DNA from: Globisporangium splendens
Taxonomy: Eukaryota > Oomycota > Peronosporomycetes > Pythiales > Pythiaceae
Assembly (NCBI GenBank): GCA_006386115.1
Contig: VFIW01000016.1
Coordinates: 535,301-599,300 of the forward strand
Direction of reading: 5' to 3'
Length of the DNA: 64,000 bases
Made by a program: the position numbers and the translations under genes. Position 1 is the stretch's first letter, and each line of letters begins with the position of its first letter. Positions 1 through 11,394 of this stretch are shown piece by piece. The notes beneath the pieces are model-generated. The model was given only the letters and a program-made list of their open reading frames with translations. It made no database searches and was not told the DNA's origin.

Positions 1-1
1 G

Positions 2-2188
2 TCAGCTGGTTTATTCGCCATTGTACGCGGGACTCCACAGCTCCAGTCGTTGAATCTAGAGGGATGCTTGAACATGCGCGAGGACATTTTTGCTGCGGTG
101 GCGACCAATTGCCTCTCTTTACAAGTTCTCAACCTTAATGGATGCCAAGAGATCACTGACAATGGCATTGGGACGCTCGCCGAGCACTTGCCGTTCGTTC
201 AAAGAGCACAGCACTATCGAGGGCTCGAGCCGAAACAAGATGGATTGAGGCTGAAATTCTCTATCCAGCAGAAAACAATCGCTAATTCGGCAGCATTGCG
301 CATTCAGGTAGTGTATCGCGGCCATGTTGATCGCAAAGTTGCGGCATCGTGGCGAATACAAATGATCGAGACCCCAGCGAGCAAGAAGATCCGAAAGAGC
401 TACGTCTGCTGGCGTCTGAACACCGAACTCAACAAGCGAGTGAAGCGCACAAAGTTGGTCAACTCGAGTGTGGTGAAGATTCAAGCGCTCGCTCGGGGCG
501 TACTCTGTAGAGCAGCACTGGAGAGAGCAAGTATTGAGGAACAGCGCATCAAGTACTGGTCGTCATTTGCGGTGAAAGTCCAAGCTGCCTATCGTAGCCA
601 CTGGACAAGGAAGCAATTCCGCGTCGTGTACAAGACCATTGATCGGTACCGGAAGGAGCAGGAGCTTTTGAAGAGAGAAGCAGCGGTAGTTCGACTGCAG
701 AGGGCATTCCGTGCAAGATTTCGTCGCTCTCGGTTGGACGACCTCATGGCCATCAATCAGCAGCGTCGGCAAGAACGAGAGAATGCCGCCATCACGCTTC
801 AGCGACTGTTTCGGTCACGAGCCGCTCGCAAGGCGTACAACGTGCTTCGAGAAGCAGTAGAGGTGCAGCATGCTCACGTAAGAGAGCTCATTCGCTACGC
901 TATCAAGCTGCAAAGTCAATGGCGAGGACATCACGCCCGGCGGCAGATTGCTCGCTGCCAACTGGAACTGCAGGAACGAGAAACTCGAAAGTACAATGCT
1001 GCAAGCCGCATCAATGCTGGTGTCCGTGGGTATTTCGGTCACCGCACAGCGCAACAGGAGCGCGTCGTATTCCAGACACGTTTGCATGCAGCGAGACGCA
1101 TTCAACGAGCATGGTGGCGCTTCAAAACGCCCAGTGCGGAGCGCATCAATTTTGATAAAATGCTTCACCAGATGAAGGCACACGTGCTGGACGAAGGAGA
1201 TGCAGCGATGAGGAGACAGCAAGAAATCCTGAAGAAAACGCGCGCCTTGATTGATCAGGATTCAGCCTCGGAGCCCGAAAGCGACGACGACTGGCGAGAT
1301 TTCCAGGACGAGTATGGCGATCAGTTTTGGTTCTCACCCTCTCGTAAGCAGCGGCTGTACATGTGTCCGAATGGTAATGCACACGAGAAAACGGTGCTGG
1401 GAATGCAGTGCCGCGTGTTCTGGCCTCTGGAGCAGCAGTGGTTCAATGGCTTCATCACCAGGTACAACCGTGCGAAGAATAAACACCGGGTTGAGTACGA
1501 AGATGGAGATCACGAGTGGCTTTGCTTCCATGCAGAAGGGAGCCGCATCCAGTTGTTCAACGGGTATTGCTGGTGCATGGCGACAATGTTCGAGCCAGCG
1601 CTTCGCACATTACGTGCGACAACTTTCTTGACATTGCGATTCCAGCGGTATGATCCTCGTGTCCTCGGCTGGCGGAGTGGAGTCATGAAGGCGTACAGTG
1701 AACTGAACGACCACTTCCTCGTGTCGTATGACGACGTTGGCTACGGAGTCGTTGAGGGATGGGTGGATGTGTTTCGCCAGGAGCAGTTCTTTCAGGTGCA
1801 GGACGCGATCACATTGGAGTGGTACTCGCTGAGTGGGTATGTGTTTGGTCGTATCCGCGGCCGGCCTTTGAACATGGCTGCTGGGAAAGCTGCAACGGGG
1901 TATTACTATGGCGTCGAAGATTATCTGAGCTACGTGGAGGAAGTGCCGCCTGAACCTGAGGTCGCCGACGCGAGTCCTGATGACATAGAGGCTACTGGTG
2001 AAGGCGTCAGTGACCAGCAATTAATCGCAGAAAACGGAATTACGGAAGAAGGTGGCGACGACAATGACAGCGAAGATGATGACAATGACAACGAAGATTC
2101 GAGAGACGATGACGACGACGGAGAAGAGGAGGAAGGAGAGGAGGAGGAAGAAGATGGAGAGGAAGAGGATGACGAAGAAGGAGATTAA
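2..2188 (+). CDS. LRR / multi-IQ / Tudor-like protein, 3' part
   Basis: The reading frame is open from the window edge, so the 5' end is missing and the first ATG at position 50 is internal. The visible start is an AMN1/F-box-type leucine-rich repeat (LQSLNLEGC, LQVLNLNGC). About eight IQ-like motifs follow between roughly residues 80 and 360 (for example VVKIQALARGVLCRAAL, AAVVRLQRAFRARFRRS), which are expected calmodulin or myosin-light-chain binding helices. Then come two stretches resembling Tudor/chromo-barrel folds (GMQCRVFWPLEQQWFNGFI; HFLVSYDDVGYGVVEGWVDV). The protein ends in a low-complexity Asp/Glu tail of about 60 residues and a TAA stop. Similar LRR-IQ proteins occur in flagellated protists, but no specific function can be assigned. 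Domain calls are by eye; the frame itself is clean. Confidence 0.8.
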   Translation, partial: SAGLFAIVRGTPQLQSLNLEGCLNMREDIFAAVATNCLSLQVLNLNGCQEITDNGIGTLAEHLPFVQRAQHYRGLEPKQDGLRLKFSIQQKTIANSAALRIQVVYRGHVDRKVAASWRIQMIETPASKKIRKSYVCWRLNTELNKRVKRTKLVNSSVVKIQALARGVLCRAALERASIEEQRIKYWSSFAVKVQAAYRSHWTRKQFRVVYKTIDRYRKEQELLKREAAVVRLQRAFRARFRRSRLDDLMAINQQRRQERENAAITLQRLFRSRAARKAYNVLREAVEVQHAHVRELIRYAIKLQSQWRGHHARRQIARCQLELQERETRKYNAASRINAGVRGYFGHRTAQQERVVFQTRLHAARRIQRAWWRFKTPSAERINFDKMLHQMKAHVLDEGDAAMRRQQEILKKTRALIDQDSASEPESDDDWRDFQDEYGDQFWFSPSRKQRLYMCPNGNAHEKTVLGMQCRVFWPLEQQWFNGFITRYNRAKNKHRVEYEDGDHEWLCFHAEGSRIQLFNGYCWCMATMFEPALRTLRATTFLTLRFQRYDPRVLGWRSGVMKAYSELNDHFLVSYDDVGYGVVEGWVDVFRQEQFFQVQDAITLEWYSLSGYVFGRIRGRPLNMAAGKAATGYYYGVEDYLSYVEEVPPEPEVADASPDDIEATGEGVSDQQLIAENGITEEGGDDNDSEDDDNDNEDSRDDDDDGEEEEGEEEEEDGEEEDDEEGD

Positions 2189-2459
2189 ACTGCAAACCAT
2201 AATGTTTCGTGCACATTTTTGATCACAAAATGGAGTCTGCCATTTGTTCGTGCTGACAGTACAACACATGTACTGATTTGTGTTCCTCTGATTGCCAGCA
2301 ACCTACAACCGTCGACCTAGAAAACACTCTAGGTACACCTACAGTCGACATGGCTACAGTGGATCACACTCTTTTTGCTCTCCTATTATTTTGTCTGCGG
2401 CGGTGTTGCTTTCCTCACTGACAGCCATAGTTGAGAAGCAAGCACAAGAAGCGCGAGCG

Positions 2460-4658
2460 ATGAAGCTCTTCCAGCTCACGATCCCCAACGAGCAGCACGG
2501 GAAGGTGCGTCTAAATTGTATCTAATACTTGTAGCTCGCCTGCGTCGTCGCGCTTCCTGTGAGGCGCTAGGTGCCGCTTCTTTACCAGGCAATCGTGCGC
2601 ACTAATCGACCGTCCATCTATTTATCTGTCTGCTGCAGATCGTATCGACGCTGCAAGATGAGCTCAAGCTGGACAACGTGACGAGCGTGGAGGCGCGAAC
2701 GTCGTCCATCGTGACGTTCCGTGTGGAGGACGAGGAGATGCAGGCGATCTTGACCAAACTGCAGAGCATGGGCGTCGGCGTGCAGTTCGGCTTCTGCGAT
2801 GTCATGTCGTTGACGCCCGGCACAACCATCAGCAAGCACACGACGAAGAAGAAAAAGCGCCACGTGGGTCGAATTTTGGAGCGATCCACGGATGTCGGCA
2901 CGGCCGTGCCGGTTGCGGAAATGTACCACCACATTGAAGCGAATGCGACGCTGTCGAGAGACTCGGTCGGCATGCTGCTCATTTCCTCGTTAGTAAACCT
3001 CTTTCTTCATCATTGTGAGAATGTCCGCGCTGATGTTAATGAGTGCCGAAATATTTGGTTATTCTTCCTTTTGACAGAGCGATTGCTGGCATCGGTCTCG
3101 CAGGCGACTCGAGCGTAAGTGGTTGTGCTGATGCAATGATTACGCCAACTGGGAGGCAACGGGTTTTGTGACGATCTTATTCCTTTGCTGTTGCATCTAC
3201 GTAGACGTATGTGGTGGCTTCCATGCTGCTATCGCCTCTGATGGTACGTTGTTGCTGTTAGTTTTCCCCGACAATGTGCATGGATTGATCTGCTTTTCTT
3301 GCTGCAGGGTCCAATTCTCGGGTGCGCTTTCGGGTATGCGATTCGCGACCGAAGCCTCTTCATTAATGGATTTCTTAACGAGATCTTCGCTTTGGTACGA
3401 CCTTCTCGATTATGCAAACTGCCTTCGAGCACTTGATTGTGCATGCTAATCAGATTTCTGCGTTTGTGTTGTACGTGCTACTGCTACAGACTGTCACGCT
3501 ACTACTCGGAATGATGATTGGCGCGTTGCTCAGTCCGTATGCGGCAGCGTTGAACTGGCCAACGAACGAAATGCGACAACGAGGTCAAGCGATCCAGCTG
3601 CTCTTTGGCGCTGTCGTGGCGGCGTTGTCTGGCACTGGCGTCGCGCTTGCCGAGTCCAACGCCAACATTTCGTCCGTGGTCGGCACAGCGATCGCTGCCG
3701 CATTGCTGCCGCCAACGGTCAACAGTGGCATCTGCTTCTCCTACGTCATCATCGGACAGTACTTTGTGGTACGTAGCAGCACTTTTGCTCCCGCCTTTGT
3801 GTATTTGCTGACGACTTGCTCGTTGCTCGTATGGGTTCAATAGAACGACGATGTCATTGGTGAAGAGCAGAGACTCATCTTTTACGAAATCGCAGTCGGC
3901 AGCGCGATGCTCGTGTGGATCAACGTGATTTTCATCTACTTTACCGCGGTGCTGGTGTTCAAAGTGAAGAAAGTTGGCGAATTCCAGTTGATCCGGAAAA
4001 TCGATGAAGGCGCGTGGACCAACTTACCCCGTGTCCAGCGCTCGCCGACGAGTGCCGAGCTTGGACGCCGCAGAGTGCAACTCGATCGTTTGGACAGCAC
4101 TGGTAGTGTGAACAGCTCGCACGGATTGCTCGATTCGACGGGGAAGGCGAGGCACCCAAAGCACCAATCCCCTAACTCAGGTGGCAACGACGCCCCGTTG
4201 TCCCCGTTGCGACGACGTCAGCGTCCACCAAACATCTTCGTGCATGATGAAGACGAGGTGAAGGATCATGTTAATGAGGTGTAAACATGGCACGTTCTTC
4301 TCCTCTTCATCATGATGAGTCTGGGTTGTGCTGTCGACGTCCCTGGCGTGGATTGCTGCTTTGAATGGTGTTTGACTTTTCATGGAGGATCGTTTTTAAT
4401 CTGTAGGCCGATTCGATGAGAAGCGATGTTCAGCAACTTCCGACCGATTGCAGCGTTCGCACATATATGCTGCTCATCATTCCTGCGTTTCTCGGAGTGT
4501 TTGCTGAATCTCTCGCCTCGATTTCGACCGTCGCTGGACTGCTCGTAAGTGCAGTGAGGCAATTTCTCGGTTCCGACCTCTCGGGACGTTTTGGAGAATC
4601 GGAGTTTTTTGGGGGAGCTGCTTCGATGGAATCCGCAGTGGAGCCAGCGTCTTGGTGA
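2460..4658 (+). CDS. DUF389 (TIGR00341-like) multi-pass membrane protein
   Basis: Eight exons assemble cleanly: 2460-2504, 2639-2988, 3078-3114, 3205-3243, 3308-3394, 3490-3768, 3844-4278 and 4407-4658, all GT-AG, giving about 507 residues. The N-terminus MKLFQLTIPNEQHGK and the later run VVASMLLSPLMGPILGCAFG are typical of the DUF389 family, a bacterial and protist membrane family of unknown function. Further hydrophobic segments include LLLGMMIGALLSPYAAAL, VGTAIAAALLPPTVNSGICF and MLVWINVIFIYFTAVLVF. Without the last intron the protein would stop at 4284. The downstream exon restores a final membrane segment (YMLLIIPAFLGVFAESLAS). A strong donor (GTAAGT, about 4543) inside exon 8 could instead lead to an alternative end near 4798. 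Family identity is firm; the extreme C-terminus is uncertain. Confidence 0.85.
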
Positions 4659-4858
4659 TCGCGGGTTCACGCAAAGGCCGTTCACGCTTCGACTCCACAA
4701 GTGGCGGTGTATCTTCGCGATCGACCACTGCTTTCAAGCTGAAGGACTGCTGTCTGCAATACGATACACGATTACCACCACAAGAGTTTAAAGGTTATCA
4801 AGTGAATGAAGAGTGAAAGAGAGCCACAAAGCACCAACAAGCACACGCAAAGCAAGGC

Positions 4859-7453
4859 TTACATTCTCGGTTCCGACAAGTGGCGCGTCACTCGAAGTGG
4901 CCGAGTTCTCGGCAGCTTTTGAATCGGTTCTTTTGATGTATCGTCTTCTGGGGTGGACCGAATCCCTTTCCACGAGTCAGCGCTTTGGAGCTCTTCTTCT
5001 TCCATGTTGTCGCCAGAAGGATCCGACTCGGAGCCGACGAATGCATCATCGTCACCACTGTCGAGGAGATTATCAGGGAGAGATGCCTCGATTTCTTTCA
5101 GCAAATCTTCTGGGTCGGCTAGTGAAAACATCGCGGACATGCTGTCGTCGGCAAATAACTGGCCGAACTCGGGCGGGAAGCTGAGCGATGCAGTAGCAGC
5201 GGGCAGTGGGGTCACACTCACCACTGAAGCAGGCGCTTGAGAAAGAAATTGACCGATAGGCGAACGTGCAGATTCCACCTTGGGCAACGGTAGCGGTCGA
5301 AGCAGGAGTTCGTCTGCATCCATCCGATTGGAAAGTGGTGAAGTACTTTGCTGCAAAGGAGCCAAGCGGAGTTTGTTGTCGAGCGAATTTGGTGAGGTGG
5401 CAGGCACAAACGGTACGGTGATGGCCACATCTGCTGTCTCCGCAGTAGTTCGAGCGCTTTGGGGTCGCAAAGGGAAAGAAGTGCAAGGTTGCGGTTCTTC
5501 GTTGGAAGGTGCGTCGTCTGGAGGATCGGGAGTGGACGCTCTGGCTTGCGCTCGCTCTATGTTGATCATCTGGGAAAATGGCAGCAGAGCATGGCAAAAC
5601 TTGGTTCCTGCCATGCACAAGTCGAACGGGGTGAAGTGCTTCGAGCTGAAAACACTATCAGGCGCTGCCAGAGACTCCGTGTGCTGCTTTTTGTTGGCGC
5701 CGACACCGTAAAACGATGCCTCGAGCGTGAAACTGTGAAGCACTTGTGCTTCTTTCTAGACGACGACACGCCCAGTGCCTTTCTTGGAGCCACTCACTGA
5801 AAAAGTGCAATCCGAGAAACTATAGAACCCGCCATGCTGCGAGCTGCTCGTCTTGCCGAGTACGTGTGGAAACAAACGCAAGCGTGCAGCTTCTGTTCGG
5901 CAGTTCGACTCAAACGGACGGCATCCGTACAAGAACATGTTCTTCTTCCGACTGTGGCCGTGGATATCGCAGCAGAGACTGATCGGACGCGTCTTCGCCA
6001 TGGACAAAATCGCGAGCTTGGTCGCAAAGATGGTCGGGTGGAGGTCTGGGGACGGTTGCATCCATCGGCGATTCAAATCCGTGCCGACCAACGAGCACCT
6101 GTAATTGCCGTGGATGACACCATCGGGATTCAGCATCGGCACAACCTTGAACACGAAATTGTGGGGCAAGTACCGAGCTTCCAGTGAACTCCCCGCGAGG
6201 AAATCGATGATGCCGTGCATAATGAAGCTACTGTTGCTCTCACCCGGGTGAGCTCGCGCACTGAGGAAGATGCCCGTGCGCTTCAAATGGTGCGGTTGAT
6301 CCTGCGAGTCTTCCTGCGTGAAATCGATAATCGTGAGCAAGTCACAGTTGTTGCCCGCGATCGTCTTGCAGAGGATCCGACGCTTGAAGAACCGGTTCCG
6401 GTCGGGATTCTTTTGCAGCGACAGCAGAAACCGCTGCAATCTCGTGTACGTGTAGGGATAGCAGTGGGCGAAGTACACGACCGTGGCTTTGTCGTCACCT
6501 GCTGTGCTACCGCTCGCGGTGCTGCATGGCGCGAATTCGTACACAAAGGAAAGCGTGTAGTAGTTCTGTACTTTGCCCGATTTGTGATTCCGGTACGTGT
6601 CGGCGTTTTTGTAGTAGCACACGTTGGATCCTGCATGGTGCCACCCGCGTTGGCTCGCCCTGGGTGCCTCAACGTAGACGGTGGGCAGCATGCCTTCGTT
6701 GTACAGACTCGACTTTTTCAGCATGTTGCGGATATTGAAGCGCACCTTGAGCCTCGGGTGTGTTTGCTTGAGTGCGGCGGGGAGCGTGACGCGGAAGAAA
6801 TACCACTGGATATGGCCGTGCGTGTTGAGGTCCGTGTCGCAATAGAGGTCGTACTCCATGTCGACCTTCACGAAAAACGCGAACGGCGGCTGCGAGTGCG
6901 GTGACGAAGTTCCGTGGGATGCCGCGCCAAGTAACTCGCTGCTCGAGGCGTAATGCCTCCCATTAACTCGATACGCGCGGTCGAGATTGCCGCTTTCAAA
7001 GAGCGCGCTGAACCGTAGGTCTTCGACGGTGTCCAGTGGTCCAATGCCTCCAGGAGGTACGACCGCGTCTTTGTCTTTGCAGCGTTTGTAGATCAGCCGC
7101 GTGTCGATGCCGAATCCATGGCGCTGGGTCTGGAAGTTTTCGTTGTGGCTCATGTACTCGCTCAACAAGTGGCAAATCTTGGGGCGTTCGTGATCCACCA
7201 GGTCGCGTTTGATGCCTCCAAGCAAGCGAGAACCTCCGACTGGTGTGTCTTCGAATTCCTCGCTGCGCAAGTCCACGTGCGGCAGCGTGTAGCTGAAGCC
7301 CGAGCGAGTCGGCGTATCGAATTCCTCCCATTCGTCATCCGGAGGCAACGAGATCAACGGCAAGGGCGGTGGCGTGCTGTAGACGATATTCCGAGAGAGC
7401 CGACGAGCGAGTTTCGGTGGAACTATCTCGGTGCGTAACCTGCCGCTTTTCAT
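4859..7453 (-). CDS. Cytosolic carboxypeptidase (CCP/AGBL family, M14), with in-frame TAG
   Basis: This is an intronless frame from ATG at 7453 to TAA at 4859, 864 codons, interrupted by one in-frame TAG at 5756-5758. CCP enzymes remove polyglutamate or C-terminal residues from tubulin, mainly in cilia and basal bodies. An N-terminal CCP beta-domain (WYFFRVTLPAALKQ) precedes the M14 domain. Zinc ligands are H402 and E405 in AHPGESNSSF and H498 in CCDIHGHSRKK; substrate-binding NPDG and TDLNRRW are present. The TAG is codon 566, right after GTGRVVV, where CCP relatives commonly have Trp. The catalytic Glu (SFTLEASFYG, codon 578) lies only after it. The frame then stays open for 298 codons, the last ~270 Ser/Pro-rich. 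A product ending at the TAG would lack the general base. It converges with the DUF389 gene. Exact subtype is not resolved. Confidence 0.85.
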
Positions 7454-7814
7454 ACTGGACCAAGACGCTCAGAGACGTGACGAAGTCAAAGGGATGACAG
7501 TGACCATGCGAACATGACGCTCAACGGTATGCCGTTCCCCCTTTTGCTGCTCTTCGTTTTTTCTAATTTCCAATCACTCTTGAGCGTGACGTTGAACAAA
7601 GGCATTTGTTCTTGTGTTTATTTATTCATAGCGTCACTATATTTATGCCTATGCCAGCCGTATGGAGATGCCGAGCGTGCGTTTGCCGTGTTGTACTGCT
7701 GCTCCCGCTAAATATCGGCCGTCGACGACCTTTAACTGTGTTGTTATACCCACCCTGCACCAGCTGAGCGGCGATGAAGATGCCTGATGCCTTTGCCGCA
7801 ATCGTCTTGTCGCC
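7454..7814. other. Intergenic, no gene seen
   Basis: This gap separates the start of the carboxypeptidase from the 3' end of the LC8 gene. It should hold the carboxypeptidase promoter and the LC8 terminator region. Only T-rich tracts (about 7540-7640) are visible, and no conserved motif or ORF stands out. Confidence 0.5.
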
Positions 7815-8087
7815 TCAAGCTGTGGCGAAGAGCACGACTGCCATCTGGCCAATGTAGAAGTAGAGAAACTTGGACTGTTCGTGGGTGACGTAGCACGCGA
7901 CGTTCCGGCCGACGCAGCAGTGCCAGAGCATGCCGTGGTACCTTTGTTCAAAGTGCTGCTTGACCTTGGCCGCGATCTGCTGCTCGTCGATCTCGGTGTC
8001 CATCGCGTGCTGCGCCACGAGGACCACTTCGTCCTGCAGGTCCGGATCCATCGTCGACGTCTTCACCACCGGCTTCACGTTCCCCAT
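7815..8087 (-). CDS. DYNLL: Dynein light chain, LC8/DYNLL type
   Basis: A single-exon 90-residue protein, the usual LC8 length. The hallmark C-terminal half is present: WHCCVGRNVACYVTHEQ followed by KFLYFYIGQMAVVLF, matching the WHCIVGRNFGSYVTHE...IYFYLGQVAILLF pattern of LC8. LC8 is a dimeric hub that binds short peptides in dynein intermediate chain and many other partners, in cytoplasmic and axonemal dynein. The N-terminus diverges from animal DYNLL1, so a flagella-type isoform is possible. It starts 204 bp from the divergent TPR gene, so the two may share a promoter region. Confidence 0.88.
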   Translation of the reverse strand: MGNVKPVVKTSTMDPDLQDEVVLVAQHAMDTEIDEQQIAAKVKQHFEQRYHGMLWHCCVGRNVACYVTHEQSKFLYFYIGQMAVVLFATA

Positions 8088-8291
8088 GGTCGATCAGGTT
8101 CGTAGCAGCCTGCTAATGCGCTCGTCGTTCCCGCAGTGGCAGCTTAGGTCCGCTGGAGCTCCAGTCAAGAGCCGCAGCTTCAACCGTCGCGCCTTTTGGA
8201 GGGTGTCACTTGGAGAAGAACGATTGGTGTCTGTCTATCTTGGACTCGCTCTCTCTCTCTCTCTGGAACGGACGATGCCCTCGTAAATGGC

Positions 8292-10202
8292 ATGGAGTTG
8301 ACACCGGAAGAAGCCGCACGCGCACGCGAGGAGCAAGCCGATCGCCATTTCGCCGCCCTCGAGCTCGATGCCGCGCTGCATTGCCTCGACAAAGCCATCT
8401 TCCTGCAGCCTCAGCGTGCGCCGCTGTACGCAAAGCGTGCGCAGGTGTTTTGGGAACTGTGCGATCTGAAATCGGCGATGGTGAGCTACCGAAAGCTGTT
8501 CTCGATCGATCCAACGCCTCCGCAGCGAATCAAAGACCAGTTCGCGGCATTGCTTAATCTGCACGGGTACTCGCTGTTGATGCAGAACGAGATCCCGTCG
8601 ATAGCGATCACGTACCTGAGCGAAGCGATCCAGTTGAACGGTCTCGAGGAGACGAACTGGTTGCATCGTGCACTGGCGCATATCCACGCGAACTGCTTCG
8701 ACGAGGCGCTCAAAGATATCGATCACTGTATCTGCCTGAACGCGTGCGACGTCGAGTACTTTGTGCTGCGTGCGAAGCTGCATTGGCGACTCCACATGCG
8801 CGACAAAGCCACGAGCGACATCCAACGCGCTGCAATGCTGCTCCCAGATCACCCGGAAGTCATCGAGCACGAGCAACGACTGCTGAAGGAATCGCAGGCC
8901 ATCTATGCAGACGCGTGTCAGCATTTACTTCTGCGCCAGTATGCCGACGTGATCACGTGCCTCAATAAAGCCGCCGAGATCTCGCCCGACGAGACCAAGT
9001 TCTACATGCTGCGTGCTGCCGCGTATCGTGAGCTCGGCGAATATCACATCGCGCTTCAAGATACCGACAGGGCCATGAGTCTCCATCGCCGGAAACTGGT
9101 GCTCGCGCAACGCAAAAAACAGCAGAAGGTACCTCTGGCAGCAGGACAGCAGCAATCTCAAGACGACGGCGACGTTGTAATCGTTGACAAGTCAAAAGAA
9201 TGGTGCGACATTGTGACACAACGCAACCTCATCTTGACAGACCTTGCTCGGCGGTTTCTGCGCGGAAATTCGTACCAGCTCGCGCTGAATGCGCTCAACC
9301 AAGCGATCCGAGGCGAAGCCGAGGTGGCCGAGCAGCTGCACGAGAAAGTAGAAAACCCACAGCAGTTCATCAATCGAGGTGACGCGTACTGCGGACTCGG
9401 AAACTTCCAGACGGTACGTTAAATTCTTGTTCCCATGAGACCGACTAGCAATTTGACATGCCAAAATCTCCATTGCCGAGTCCTGTACGGAGCTGCATCG
9501 CAATGATTGTTCTCATCTCGTTGGACATTGCTCCTAGGCACTGGCAGATTACCATCACGCGCTGGAAATGCTTCCAGGAACGCAGGCAACCAAATCGCGC
9601 GTAGGCGTGATCCACTACCAGTTTGGCGTGGAGCTCTTCAATAAAGCGCAGTTCGAGAAAGCCGAGCTGGAGTTTTGCCGGGCGATCGCGCAAGATCCGA
9701 GCGTTGCTGTGTATCACGTGCGCAAGGGCGACTCGCAGCGATACCTGGAAAAGCACGAGGCAGCGTGTACTGCCTACCAGAGCGCGCTTGAGCTCAACCC
9801 AAGTGATCAAGACACCAAGGTACGAGAAACAGAGCGATACACATTCCTTCATGAGGTCAGACTGATGCTTAGAATCTGTGACGTGGCCTTTTACAGAACA
9901 AACTTCTCCAGTACTCGGTCAAGCCAGCGTCCACACCATCCGCAAAGCTCGGAGCAGCGAGTTCTCGGGGGAATCAGCGGATAGAGACCCAAACGCAGTC
10001 TCCACGTGCGTCTTCGAGTCCGATTGCCACTGTTGCTGGTGTCTCTTCTCGTCCATCAGCACGGTCTGAAGAAGAGGAGCAAGGCGCGCGATCCCTAGAG
10101 AAAGCGAGACGGTCGTACGCGAAGAAGAACCAAGTCGTGAAAGATCTGTTTCTCAACCGTCCAGTGATCCCACGGCCGTCCAAAGACAACAGCAGCTTCT
10201 GA
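8292..10202 (+). CDS. Tetratricopeptide repeat protein (TTC16-like)
   Basis: Three exons (8292-9413, 9538-9819, 9897-10202) join in phase into about 569 residues. The start at 8292 (MELTPEEAARAREEQAD) is preferred over an in-frame ATG at 8196 because it directly precedes the first TPR. At least eight TPR units are visible, such as ALHCLDKAIFLQPQRAPLYA, AITYLSEAIQLN, ALKDIDHCICLN, VITCLNKAAEISPDE and YQSALELNPSD. The overall layout recalls vertebrate TTC16; that identification is inference. The C-terminus is basic and Ser-rich (from about 9950). The TPR solenoid presumably scaffolds protein contacts; no catalytic motif is seen. The frame is intact throughout, unlike several other cilium-associated genes here. 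Confidence 0.8.
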
Positions 10203-10645
10203 CAGCGGGAAGGGGGACATGAGGCGTTTAATAGCAGTGATGACAACAAAGAGCGACTGATCTGTTTTTGATAAGATAAATCTGCATTGTAATTATCTTT
10301 GTTGGTGAGGTTGTACAGCGGGTCCTCGTCGATGATGCTCAGCGCTATGTCGACAAAGTTTTCCCCTTCCCACACATGCCCACTCGGTATTTCGTCCATA
10401 GGATGCTTCACTTCGTCGAGCATTTCATTCACATGCATGTTGCACGTTGCTGGTCTGCCCGAAAACCGCAGAAAACGCCAATTGCACAGGAGCAGGTCTC
10501 AGCGAAAGTGGAGCAGCTTGGAACTGAGAAGATTGAATCCATAAGACGAGAATTGGTATCCCATACTGCAGGGGTCTTTATTAACAGCACCACCAACTTG
10601 TGACCGACCTGCAGCTTTTGAGGAATATACCGCATGGACGAATAC
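10203..10645. other. Convergent intergenic region with a TXNL4B-like tail fragment
   Basis: This lies between the stop codons of the TPR gene and TXNL4B. On the minus strand, 10283-10320 resembles the last coding exon of TXNL4B (28 of 34 bases by eye; peptide DPLYNLTNKDN versus [11 protein letters not shown]). An open minus-strand stretch continues through 10438-10300, but no complete gene model could be built. It may be debris of a partial TXNL4B duplication. Confidence 0.35.
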
Positions 10646-11394
10646 TTAAATATCTTTGTAGATGAGGTTGTATTGCGGGATGCGCGATTTCTCGATCGGA
10701 CAAGTCACGATCTGCTTGCCATGGACCGCACCGCGATAGATCACCTACATTGACGTTGATTTTGCAAGGCGCAACCACGCACACGAGATTAGGAGTAACG
10801 CATTAGCATGAAACTTGACAGTTGATGCGCAACGCACCTCCACGAGATCGATAAAGTCCTGCTTGATGCGGAATGCGCCGATGAACTTGGTGTGATCTGG
10901 CGTCCTAAATTAAGGGAATACATTCACGGAGACACATAGTACGAGTGAGTGAATCATTTGGGAATCATTGCAATATGGCTGATAAGATCTTCGACAACAT
11001 TGATTGCATGGCTTACCCATAGTCCACTTTCATGTGCTGTCCGTTGAAGAAGAAGATGGTCGCAGGAATCAGCGAAATGTCAAAGTACTGGCTGTAGAGC
11101 GGCACCTGCTCGGCCTCCACTAGGAAGATCTGCGCCATCTTGGACAGCTCGCGCTCGCATTTCGCCAGCTGTCAATAGTAAACATGAGCACCCGCAGCGC
11201 ATTTTAGATTAGTGGAAAGAAAGACAACGAACAGAATGACGATGATGCAAGAGACGTACGACGTCGTCCTGCTGCATGCACACGATGTCGGCCGCTCGCC
11301 CGAAGCGCAGCACCAGCACCTTGTCCTTGGTGCCCTGGATCGCGGCGTCCAGTGCCACCTTGGTCGTCAGCTGCGGCAGCAACAGCGCCGCCAT
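10646..11394 (-). CDS. TXNL4B: Thioredoxin-like splicing protein TXNL4B (DIM2/DLP)
   Basis: Four exons (11394-11260, 11168-11017, 10904-10838, 10744-10646) give 150 residues; human TXNL4B has 149. The order of motifs matches the family: [39 protein letters not shown], then [53 protein letters not shown], and YNLIYKDI at the C-terminus. The protein has a thioredoxin fold without the CxxC redox pair, related to the U5 snRNP component DIM1, and acts in pre-mRNA splicing and cell-cycle progression. The phrase HMKVDYGTPDHTKF distinguishes it from TXNL4A/DIM1. Splice junctions are canonical and the frame is intact. Confidence 0.93.

Noticed and set aside
5756..5769. A 14-base micro-intron removing the TAG in the carboxypeptidase
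   Set aside because: A GT...AG string exists, but introns this short are not known in oomycetes, and removal would delete conserved VVV residues and shift the frame.
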